Assembly: GCA_025354845.1 (NCBI GenBank)
Contig: JANXMD010000060.1
Location: 1-10,654, forward strand
Source of the DNA: Verrucomicrobiota bacterium
Lineage (GTDB): Bacteria; Verrucomicrobiota; Verrucomicrobiia; Limisphaerales; UBA9464
Direction: 5' to 3'
DNA length: 10,654 nucleotides
The notes beneath the pieces are model-generated. The model searched no databases and had not been told where the DNA came from. It saw nothing but the letters and a program-made list of their open reading frames with translations. The stretch's first letter is position 1, and every line of letters begins with the position of its first letter. The translations under genes and the position numbers were made by a program. Positions 1 through 6,507 of the stretch are shown here, piece after piece.

Positions 1-561
1 CGGATGCCCGTGGGGGATGAACACCGGGTCATAGCCAAAGCCCCCTGCACCCGCCGGCACCCGGGCAATGCGCCCCTCGCAACTGCCGTCGAAAATCCGC
101 GTTTCCGAAACCAATTCGTCAACCTCAGCACCGGGGCGAACCGGGGTCAGCGCCAACACACAGCGAAACCGTGCCAACCGCTGATTGTCGGGAATCGGTT
201 CCATCACCCGCAACAACTTGTCCAAATTCTCAGCGTCCAGCGAATTGCCCTTCCGGCCATCGTCGAGGGCCGCATACCGCGCCGAATGCACCCCAGGAGC
301 CCCGTCGAGGGCATCCACTTCCAATCCGGAGTCGTCAGCCAGCACCCAGCCAGCACCCAGATTGCAGACTTCGATGCCCAGAAACGCCGCCCAGGTCACG
401 GCCTTGATCCGGGCGTTTTCGGCGAAAGTGGTGCCGGTTTCCTCCGGATTTAGCACCGACGAGGTGTCGCGCTGGGACAGGATCCCGTAGTCGGGTCCGA
501 GCAAGAAGCGGATCTCCCCGATCTTGTGGGCATTTCCGGTGGCGATGAAGACGGTACGCAT
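1..561 (-). CDS. rdgB: RdgB/HAM1 XTP/dITP diphosphatase, C-terminus cut by window edge
   Basis: This Ham1/RdgB-family enzyme should hydrolyse non-canonical purine triphosphates (XTP, dITP, ITP) to the monophosphate and pyrophosphate, keeping deaminated bases out of DNA and RNA in the cytoplasm. The minus strand reads 187 uninterrupted codons from an ATG at 561 to the window edge. Visible hallmarks are the N-terminal TGNAHK motif (residues 8-13), ETGTTFAENA (41-50), ADDSGLEVDAL (75-85) with the presumed catalytic Asp77, GAPGVHSARYA (88-98) and GGFGYDPVF (173-181). The C-terminal SxRxxA helix lies outside the window. Compared with E. coli RdgB from memory, about eight extra residues precede ADDSG, at an 11-bp tandem repeat. 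It is divergent from the bat operon and is unlikely to be functionally linked to it. Family assignment is firm; exact substrate preference is inferred. Confidence 0.96.
   Translation of the reverse strand, partial: MRTVFIATGNAHKIGEIRFLLGPDYGILSQRDTSSVLNPEETGTTFAENARIKAVTWAAFLGIEVCNLGAGWVLADDSGLEVDALDGAPGVHSARYAALDDGRKGNSLDAENLDKLLRVMEPIPDNQRLARFRCVLALTPVRPGAEVDELVSETRIFDGSCEGRIARVPAGAGGFGYDPVFIPHGHP
339..360. repeat. 11-bp tandem repeat (two units) inside rdgB
   Basis: The unit CCAGCACCCAG occurs twice back to back, and the three bases before it continue the periodicity. It encodes the stretch just before the catalytic ADDSG motif of RdgB, where this protein is longer than E. coli RdgB. It looks like a small slippage duplication tolerated in a loop. 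The reading frame stays open through it. Confidence 0.7.
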
Positions 562-666
562 TTACCGAGGGGAGGAAACCGTGGTCCGGTCCAGGACGCC
601 ATGCGGAATTCCTGTTTGAACACCTTGCCCGCCAGGCTGTCGGTGCGGCATATACGCGTCCGCCAC
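562..666 (+). promoter_or_regulatory. Divergent gap between rdgB and moxR, presumed bat operon promoter region
   Basis: These 105 bp separate two divergent genes and are the only non-coding DNA upstream of the eight-gene bat operon, so its promoter should lie here or inside rdgB. Only weak sigma70-like matches are visible (TTGCCC at 625-630 with TATACG at 651-656, 20-bp spacing), and I do not assign them. A strong ribosome-binding-like run, GAGGGGAGGAAACC (567-580), is followed 5 bases after GGAGG by GTG at 581, which opens only a 12-codon frame ending at 619. It is out of frame with moxR. No other structure was seen. Confidence 0.35.
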
Positions 667-1653
667 ATGAACTCCGTCACCGCGCTTACAGCCGCCGTCC
701 AGGAAGCAGGGGCCTTTCTCAACCCCCTCACGACCGAGATCAACCGCTGCGTGGTCGGCCAGAAGTACCTGGTCGAACGCCTGATCATCGGCCTGCTCGC
801 CAATGGCCACGTCCTGCTTGAGGGCGTCCCCGGTCTGGCCAAAACCCTCTCCGTCAAAACCCTGGCCACCGCGCTGCACGTCAAGTTCAGCCGTATCCAG
901 TTCACCCCCGACATGCTCCCCGCGGACGTCGTCGGCACCCAGGTGTACAACCCCGCCGCAGGCTCCTTCTCCATCCGACGCGGCCCCGTGTTCGCCAACC
1001 TGGTGCTCGCCGACGAAATCAATCGGGCCCCGGCCAAGGTCCAGTCCGCCCTGCTCGAGGCCATGCAGGAACGCCAGGTCACCATCGGCGACCAGACCTT
1101 TATCCTGCCCGACCCCTTCCTGGTGCTCGCCACGCAGAATCCAATCGAACAGGAGGGCACCTATGTCCTTCCCGAGGCCCAAGTCGACCGCTTCTTGTTG
1201 AAGCTCAAGGTCGGCTATCCGTCGCGGGCCGAGGAACGCCAGATCCTCGATCTCATGGCCCGCACCAGCGGACAACCCTCCGCCTCGCCAGTGGTCACCG
1301 CCGAACAAATCCTCAAGGCGAGAGAGGTCATCAACGACCTCTACATCGACGACAAGGTGAAGGACTACATCGTCGACGTGGTCTGCGCCACGCGCGATCC
1401 GGACGCCTACAAAATCCGCGTGAAGGACTACATCCAACTGGGAGCGAGTCCACGCGCGACTATCGGCCTCACCCTGGCGGCGAAGGCCCACGCCTTCATC
1501 CGCGGTCGCGGCTACGTGACCCCGCAGGACGTGAAGAGCATTGGCCTGGACGTGCTGCGTCACCGCGTGACGCTCACCTACGAGGCCGACGCCGAAGACA
1601 AGACGGCCGAGGACGTGGTGCAGAAAATCTTCGACGAACTCCCGGTGCCGTGA
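667..1653 (+). CDS. moxR: MoxR-family AAA+ ATPase, first gene of the bat operon
   Basis: Predicted cytoplasmic AAA+ ATPase of 328 residues, a normal length for MoxR (AAA_3 core plus AAA lid). Walker A is GVPGLAKT (residues 53-60), Walker B is LVLADEINR (112-120), sensor 1 is in ATQNP (155-159), the arginine-finger region is AQVDRF (171-176) and sensor 2 is GASPRAT (259-265). MoxR proteins work with VWA-domain partners, and here the downstream DUF58, BatA and BatB proteins are the obvious candidates. I chose ATG 667 because the family's conserved region begins shortly after it. Upstream in-frame ATGs at 526 (inside rdgB) and 601 would add unconserved residues. No good Shine-Dalgarno precedes 667, so an ATG 601 start (AGGA at 593-596) cannot be fully excluded. 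Confidence 0.96.
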   Translation: MNSVTALTAAVQEAGAFLNPLTTEINRCVVGQKYLVERLIIGLLANGHVLLEGVPGLAKTLSVKTLATALHVKFSRIQFTPDMLPADVVGTQVYNPAAGSFSIRRGPVFANLVLADEINRAPAKVQSALLEAMQERQVTIGDQTFILPDPFLVLATQNPIEQEGTYVLPEAQVDRFLLKLKVGYPSRAEERQILDLMARTSGQPSASPVVTAEQILKAREVINDLYIDDKVKDYIVDVVCATRDPDAYKIRVKDYIQLGASPRATIGLTLAAKAHAFIRGRGYVTPQDVKSIGLDVLRHRVTLTYEADAEDKTAEDVVQKIFDELPVP

Positions 1654-1671
1654 CCCGCCGGCGCGACTGCA

Positions 1672-1710
1672 GGCATGCGCCTCCCGCCCTTCCGACTGGA
1701 GGCGCATGCC
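1672..1710. repeat. Perfect 13-bp inverted repeat (hairpin) between moxR and the DUF58 gene
   Basis: GGCATGCGCCTCC (1672-1684) and its exact complement GGAGGCGCATGCC (1698-1710) are separated by a 13-base loop. In the operon transcript this would form a very stable GC-rich stem-loop 18 bases after the moxR stop and 40 bases before the DUF58 start. No U-run follows, so it is not a standard intrinsic terminator. It may be an RNA-processing or stability element, an attenuating structure, a protein-binding palindrome or a REP-like sequence. It sits in the only intergenic gap of the operon. Confidence 0.85.
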
Positions 1711-1750
1711 GTGGGTGCCCAGTGCTTCATCGACTTCGACGCGACGCCCG

Positions 1751-2707
1751 ATGATCCCGAAGGAACTGCTCAAGAAGATCCGCCAGATCGAGATCCGCAC
1801 CAAGCGGCTCGTGAGCGAATCCCTCGCGGGCCAATACCATTCGGCCTTCAAGGGCCAGGGCATGGACTTCGACGAGGTGCGCGAATACCAGCCCGGCGAC
1901 GAGGTGCGTTCAATCGACTGGAATGTCACGGCGCGGATGAACCATCCGTTCGTGAAGAAGTTCCGCGAGGAGCGCGAGCTGACCGTCATGCTGGTAGTCG
2001 ATCTCAGCGCCTCGGGGCTATTCGGCTCCACCGATCAGTCCAAGCGCGAGCTCGCTGCCGAGCTGGCCTCGGTGCTGGCCTTCTCCGCCATCCGCAACCA
2101 GGACAAGGTCGGGTTGGTGCTGTTCTCCGAGGAAGTGGAGAAGTTCATTCCACCCCGCAAGGGACGACGACATGTGCTGCGGGTGATCCGTGACATTCTC
2201 TACTTCAAACCGCAGAAGCGCGGCACCGCACTCGGGCCCACGTTAGAGTTCGTCAACCGCATCCTGCCGCACCGGTCGGTGGTGGTGGTGGTCTCCGATT
2301 TCCTCGGCGAAACCCGCCCGGCCCGGAGCGGAATCCTCGCCAATTTGCGCGGCGGCGCGGTCCACACCGAATCGCTCGGCCGCACCCCGGCCACCGCGCT
2401 CAAGCAGACCAGCCGCAAGCACGATCTGGTGGCGGTGCAAATCACCGATCCGTACGAGCGCACCCTCCCCGGACTGGGACGCATGATTCTGCAGGATGCC
2501 GAGACCGGCGAGCGGGTGGAGATCAACACCGCTGATGAGCGTCGTCGGAGCGCGTTCGCGCGCCGCCAGGTGAAGACCCAGGACGAGCTCGACCGGTTGT
2601 TCCGCAGCGCGGGCGTCGATGCGATCCAGATTCGCACCGAGGAGCCCTACGACCGCGCGCTGATGCAATTTTTTGACACCCGCGAACGCCGGAGGCGCCA
2701 CGGATGA
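1751..2707 (+). CDS. DUF58 domain protein (VWA-like partner of MoxR)
   Basis: Predicted soluble DUF58 protein of 318 residues, without membrane segments. The family signature YQPGDEVRSIDWNVTAR is at residues 46-62, followed by a VWA-like core with a MIDAS-like DLSAS (84-88), GLVLFS (121-126) and VVVVVSDFLGE (177-187). A C-terminal LDRLF-type segment (280-284) resembles family members that bind MoxR-type operon partners. I chose ATG 1751 because the protein then begins MIPKELLKKIRQIEIRTKRL, as is typical for the family. The upstream in-frame ATG at 1706 lies in the hairpin arm, has GGAGG only 3 bases away and would add atypical residues. About 20-30 residues after SDFLGE (roughly 187-215) look like an insertion relative to the usual spacing to the KHDLVAVQITDP motif (223-234). 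Its stop overlaps the next start (ATGA). Confidence 0.93.
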   Translation: MIPKELLKKIRQIEIRTKRLVSESLAGQYHSAFKGQGMDFDEVREYQPGDEVRSIDWNVTARMNHPFVKKFREERELTVMLVVDLSASGLFGSTDQSKRELAAELASVLAFSAIRNQDKVGLVLFSEEVEKFIPPRKGRRHVLRVIRDILYFKPQKRGTALGPTLEFVNRILPHRSVVVVVSDFLGETRPARSGILANLRGGAVHTESLGRTPATALKQTSRKHDLVAVQITDPYERTLPGLGRMILQDAETGERVEINTADERRRSAFARRQVKTQDELDRLFRSAGVDAIQIRTEEPYDRALMQFFDTRERRRRHG

Positions 2708-3420
2708 AGCGGTTCTGCCCGAACTCCTGCCGGCGATGGTTGGCAACCGTCTCGCTGTGGCTCGTCACCGGCGGGCCGTTGGCGGCGTTGACGGTCACCA
2801 ACCGTCCACCGGGACCGCGCCTGCAGCCGCCGGCGCCCAATCCCACCGCGCAGTCCTCGCAGTCGCCGATCTTCCTTCACGACATCAAGGACCCTGTCTC
2901 GATCCAGACGATCGGCAGCTGGATCGGGCGTATCGTCGCCGTGCTCCTGATGGGCTGGCTGCTGTGGTGGGCCTGGAACCGCTGGCGGAAGAACCGTCCC
3001 AAGCCGACCGCCCCTCCCCCGCCGCCGCCCGATGCGCGCGCCCGCGTCCGGCTTCACGAAGCGTTGCGATGGATCGATCAACCCGAACGCTTCTGCACTG
3101 CGGTGTCTGAAATCCTGCGCACCTATCTGGAAGAACGGTTCGGGCTTCGCGCGCCGGAGCGAACCACTGAAGAATTCCTCGCCGAGCTGAAGACCAGCGG
3201 GAGTCTCGACCTGCGCCACAAGCAGGTGCTGGCCGACTTCCTCACCCGATGCGACTTGGTGAAGTTCGCGCAGGCCAACCCGGGCCGTCCTGAGTTGGAG
3301 GAACTGCATGGAGTCGCGCTGCGGGTGGTCACCGAGACTATTCCCACCGCCGCGCCACCGGTGATTTCGTCCGCGTCTCCGACACCGCCGCTCCAGTTTC
3401 CGGGAGACCGCAGGCCATGA
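2704..3420 (+). CDS. DUF4381-like membrane protein of the bat operon
   Basis: A 238-residue protein with a likely N-terminal signal or anchor segment (about 9-28, ending near PLAAL), a short proline-rich extracytoplasmic stretch, one clear transmembrane helix (about 73-92), a proline run (104-109) and a C-terminal helical domain (111-210) containing CDLVKFAQ (183-190). This architecture and the LVKFA motif match DUF4381-like proteins regularly found between DUF58 and batA in bat operons. The C-terminal domain probably lies in the cytoplasm and may contact MoxR or DUF58 there. The start is supported by GGAGG (2691-2695) 8 bases upstream and the ATGA overlap with the DUF58 gene. The molecular role is unknown. 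Confidence 0.8.
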   Translation: MKRFCPNSCRRWLATVSLWLVTGGPLAALTVTNRPPGPRLQPPAPNPTAQSSQSPIFLHDIKDPVSIQTIGSWIGRIVAVLLMGWLLWWAWNRWRKNRPKPTAPPPPPPDARARVRLHEALRWIDQPERFCTAVSEILRTYLEERFGLRAPERTTEEFLAELKTSGSLDLRHKQVLADFLTRCDLVKFAQANPGRPELEELHGVALRVVTETIPTAAPPVISSASPTPPLQFPGDRRP

Positions 3421-4442
3421 ACTCCTCCTTCTGGAATCTGGGCTTAAGCTTCGGTGCCCCTTGGTGGCTGCTCGGGCTCCTTGCCCTCCCGCTGCTGGCG
3501 TGGATTCACAATCGCACAGCCCGCGAGGGCGCCTTTGTGTACTCCAGCCTCTCGCTGATGAAGGGGATCACCGAGCTGTCGCGAACCCGCGCCGGAGTAA
3601 TCCTGAAGAACCTGCGCTGGGCGGCACTGGTGCTTCTGATCGTGGGCATGGCTCGTCCCCGCGTCGGCGGAGGCCAGGCTCCGCTGAAGGCCAGCGGCAT
3701 CGACATCGCCGTCGCGGTGGACCTGTCCGGATCGATGGCCGCAGAGGACTTCGAACTGCGCGGCGAACGGGTCAACCGCCTCACCATGCTGCAAGACGTC
3801 CTGCGCACCTTCATCGACCACCGCCCCGCGGACCGCATCGGCCTGGTCGCCTTCGCCACGCAAGCCTTTATTGCGGCGCCGCCCACGCTTGATCACGACT
3901 TCCTCCACCGCGTCCTCAGTCGGCTTGAGCTCGGCGCGATCGACGGAAATCAAACCGCTATCGGCTCGGCACTGAGCGCGGCGGTAAACCGGTTGCGCGA
4001 GCTGAAGTCGAAGTCGCGAATCGTGATCCTCATGACCGACGGCCAGAACAACGCCGGCAAGATTCCACCGCTCACCGCCGCCGAAGCCGCGCAGGCACTC
4101 GGCGTTAAGGTGTACACCATCGGCGTCGGCACCCACGGTTACGCCCCCATGCCGGCGCGCGACGCCTTCGGTCGCAAGGTGTACGTGAAGCAGGCGGTGG
4201 ATATCGATGAGGACACGCTGAAGAAGATCGCCGAAAAAACCGGCGGAAAATACTTCCGCGCCGACAGCACCGAGACCTTGCGCAAGATCTACTCGGAGAT
4301 CGACCGGCTGGAAAAAACCGAGATGGAAACCCGAAAGCACGCCTATTACGACGAGTGGATGGCTTACTTCGTCGTGCCAGCACTCGGGTTGCTTACGCTC
4401 GAACTGCTGCTCGGCCAGACGGTGTGGAGGAAGTTGCCGTGA
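3417..4442 (+). CDS. batA: BatA-type VWA-domain membrane protein
   Basis: A 341-residue protein with the BatA/BatB layout: N-terminal hydrophobic helices (about 13-30 and 66-79), a VWA domain (about 95-295) and a C-terminal transmembrane helix (about 317-334). The metal-ion-dependent adhesion site is complete: DLSGS (102-106), Thr180 in the NQTAIG loop, and TDG (207-209). VWA domains bind partners through the coordinated metal ion, and MoxR ATPases often act on such proteins. The gene overlaps its upstream neighbour by ATGA, with GGGAG (3402-3406) as a possible ribosome-binding site. It is followed by a paralogue in the same arrangement. Whether it equals BatA or BatB of Bacteroides is judged mainly from gene order. 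The VWA membrane protein call itself is firm. Confidence 0.93.
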   Translation: MNSSFWNLGLSFGAPWWLLGLLALPLLAWIHNRTAREGAFVYSSLSLMKGITELSRTRAGVILKNLRWAALVLLIVGMARPRVGGGQAPLKASGIDIAVAVDLSGSMAAEDFELRGERVNRLTMLQDVLRTFIDHRPADRIGLVAFATQAFIAAPPTLDHDFLHRVLSRLELGAIDGNQTAIGSALSAAVNRLRELKSKSRIVILMTDGQNNAGKIPPLTAAEAAQALGVKVYTIGVGTHGYAPMPARDAFGRKVYVKQAVDIDEDTLKKIAEKTGGKYFRADSTETLRKIYSEIDRLEKTEMETRKHAYYDEWMAYFVVPALGLLTLELLLGQTVWRKLP

Positions 4443-5488
4443 ACAGTGTGAACTTTGCCAAACCCCAGATGCTCTGGCTGGCCGCCGCGTGCGTGCCACT
4501 GCTGAGCCTCTTCCTCGTCTGGACCTGGCGCCGCAAGCAGCAGGCCGCCGCACAATTCATCCGGTCCCGGCTGTGGGCGCAGCTCACCGTCGGCGTCTCG
4601 TATCCGCGCCAGATCCTCAAACGCGTTCTGTTCGCCTTCGTGGTCGTGCTGTTGGTCTTCACCCTGGCGCGTCCGCAGATTGGCTTCATCGAGGAGGAAG
4701 CCCGGGCCAGCGGCCTCGACATCGTGGTGTGCTTCGACGTGTCGCGATCGATGCTCGCAACAGACGTGTCTCCCAACCGCCTCTCCCGCGCGAAGCTCGC
4801 CGCCTACGACCTCGCGGGCATCGCCAAGACCGACCGGCTCGGCTTGGTTCCCTTCGCCGGGAACGCCTTCCTCCAGGTGCCGCTCGCCCTGGACGACGAG
4901 GCCTTCCTCCAGAGTGTTCGCGCCCTCGACACCGACGTGATTCCCGAACAGGGCACGGCCTTTGCTGATGCCATCCGCGAATCGATGAACGCCTTTGGCA
5001 AGGACAGCACCGGAGCCCGAGCGGTGGTCATTCTCACCGATGGCGAGGACCACGAGGAGGGGGCCATCGAGGCTGCCCGTGCCGCGGCCAAGGAAGGGGT
5101 GCGGATTTTCACCATCGGCATCGGCACTGCTCAGGGCGCGCTGCTTCAGGCTCCGGATCCCTACGGCAACCCGATCTTCGTGAAAGATGCCGAGGGCAAC
5201 GCGGTGAAGTCGCGTCTCAACGAACCCGCGCTCAAGCAACTGGCCGAGGCGGGCGGCGGCTTCTACCTGCCCTTGCAAGGACGCCGGACCCTGCAAACGC
5301 TCTATGATCGAGGACTCGCGCCATTGCCCAAGACCGAGTTCAAGGCGGGGCGCGCCCGGGAGTGGATTGAACGCTTTCAATGGCCACTGGGGGTTGCGAT
5401 TTTGCTCCTGATGGTCGAGTTTGTCTTCTCGGAACAGGCCCTGCCTTCGCGCCGTCGCAACCGAGCCCTCGCGGAGGCCGCCGCATGA
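4439..5488 (+). CDS. batB: BatB-type VWA-domain membrane protein
   Basis: A 349-residue paralogue of the preceding protein: N-terminal helices (about 11-28 and 62-77), a VWA domain (about 93-295) and a C-terminal transmembrane helix (about 315-331). The metal site reads DVSRS (100-104), Thr173 in EQGTAFADAI, and TDGED (200-204). The arginine in DVSRS, where BatA has glycine, is common among BatB proteins. I chose the GTG at 4439 because it makes a GTGA overlap with the batA stop and has GGAGG (4426-4430) 8 bases upstream. The ATG at 4355 lies deep inside batA and would add an unrelated leader. It presumably forms a complex with BatA in the cytoplasmic membrane, with the VWA domains on the same side. 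Confidence 0.93.
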   Translation: MNSVNFAKPQMLWLAAACVPLLSLFLVWTWRRKQQAAAQFIRSRLWAQLTVGVSYPRQILKRVLFAFVVVLLVFTLARPQIGFIEEEARASGLDIVVCFDVSRSMLATDVSPNRLSRAKLAAYDLAGIAKTDRLGLVPFAGNAFLQVPLALDDEAFLQSVRALDTDVIPEQGTAFADAIRESMNAFGKDSTGARAVVILTDGEDHEEGAIEAARAAAKEGVRIFTIGIGTAQGALLQAPDPYGNPIFVKDAEGNAVKSRLNEPALKQLAEAGGGFYLPLQGRRTLQTLYDRGLAPLPKTEFKAGRAREWIERFQWPLGVAILLLMVEFVFSEQALPSRRRNRALAEAAA

Positions 5489-6507
5489 TCCCGTCCATGT
5501 CGCGCCGTTTTCCATCATTCCTCTCCCGCTCGCACTGTCCGCGCCGCCCGGGCGTGGCATCGTTGTTGACGTGGATGGTCGCCATCCTGACCGGACTGGC
5601 GTTGCACGGGGCCTCGCCGGACACCGCCGAGCAGGCCTACAAGAAAGGCGATTTCCAAAAGGCACGGCGCGAATATGACGCGCTGGTCCAGGGTCAACCG
5701 GACGACCCCCGCTATCAGTTCAATGCCGGTGCCGCGGCCTACCGCACCTACGATTTCACCAACGCCGCCAATCGATTCGAAGCCACCCTGGCCTCGCCGG
5801 ATCTCAAGCTTCAGGAAAAGGCCTACTACAATTTGGGGAACACGCGGTACCAGTTGGGATTCCGCGCGCCGGATCCTCAGGCGAAGTTGAAGCAATGGCA
5901 GCAGGCGGTGACCGATTACAGTTCAGCCCTGAAGCTCGACGCCGCCGACACCAACGCCGCCTCCAACCTTCAGTTCGTGAAGTCCAAGGTGGAGGAATTG
6001 ATGCGTCAGCAACCGCCTTCACAGCGGCAAAAGAATCAGGACAAAAACCAGGATCAGGACAAGGAGAAGAAGGATCAGGACCCCTCCCAGGAATCCAAGT
6101 CGGACAAGGACAAGGACCAAGAAAAGAAGCAACAGGATGCGCAGCAAAAGCAGTCCAAGGACGATCAATCCAAGTCCGACCCCAAGGAACCGCAGGACGG
6201 AAACCCCGACAAAAAGGACGGCCAGGACCCAGCGCAGAACGATTCCAAAAAACAGGAGCAGGAGTCCAAATCCGGCCAGAAACAGGACGGCAAAGACGGC
6301 AAGGACGCGGGTCAGAAGTCGGAGGGCAAGGATGGCAAAGGACAGGCCATCGGCATGGAGGAGGGCAAGGCGGGCGAAATGAGCCAGGCGCAGGCCGCCA
6401 AGCTACTGGATGAACAAAAAGGTGACGAAAAGGCGCTCATCTTTCAGCCCGGCGGCCAGGGCAAGCGCCCGCGCGACCCCTCACAACGGAGCCGAAAGAC
6501 GTGGTGA
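5485..6507 (+). CDS. batC: BatC-type TPR protein with a long charged linker
   Basis: A 340-residue protein. It has an N-terminal hydrophobic segment (about 24-40, signal peptide or anchor), then tetratricopeptide-type repeats (about 45-165) with recognisable AEQAYKKGDFQKARREYDAL and KAYYNLGNTRYQLG stretches. A very low-complexity linker rich in Lys, Asp, Gln, Glu and Ser follows (about 176-288), and then a short conserved tail MSQAQAAKLLDEQKGDEKAL (299-318). TPR plus charged linker plus a tail of this kind is the usual BatC architecture. The TPRs should act as a protein-binding scaffold in the envelope. ATG 5485 overlaps the batB stop (ATGA) and has GGAGG (5473-5477) 7 bases upstream. Translation upstream of it would run into batB. 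Confidence 0.9.
   Translation: MIPSMSRRFPSFLSRSHCPRRPGVASLLTWMVAILTGLALHGASPDTAEQAYKKGDFQKARREYDALVQGQPDDPRYQFNAGAAAYRTYDFTNAANRFEATLASPDLKLQEKAYYNLGNTRYQLGFRAPDPQAKLKQWQQAVTDYSSALKLDAADTNAASNLQFVKSKVEELMRQQPPSQRQKNQDKNQDQDKEKKDQDPSQESKSDKDKDQEKKQQDAQQKQSKDDQSKSDPKEPQDGNPDKKDGQDPAQNDSKKQEQESKSGQKQDGKDGKDAGQKSEGKDGKGQAIGMEEGKAGEMSQAQAAKLLDEQKGDEKALIFQPGGQGKRPRDPSQRSRKTW

Noticed and set aside
616..656. Promoter-like hexamers TTGAAC, TTGCCC and TATACG upstream of moxR
   Set aside because: Matches are weak and spacing is off. The host's promoter consensus is unknown.
526..666. Upstream in-frame starts for moxR at 526 and 601
   Set aside because: 526 lies inside rdgB and both add residues without family resemblance. 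667 fits the conserved start best, though 601 is not fully excluded.
1706..1750. Upstream ATG for the DUF58 gene at 1706
   Set aside because: GGAGG is only 3 bases away, the start lies in the hairpin arm, and the extra 15 residues are atypical, whereas MIPKELL at 1751 matches the family N-terminus.
562..2031. Long minus-strand open frame across moxR and the start of the DUF58 gene (also 3444-4553 and 4364-5665 minus)
   Set aside because: These are antisense frames kept open by high GC codon bias. They have no recognisable domains and lie opposite genes with strong family signatures.
4736..4750. Arg in the BatB metal site (DVSRS) as a lost active site
   Set aside because: The metal-contacting Asp and both Ser are present, and this variant is usual for BatB-type proteins.
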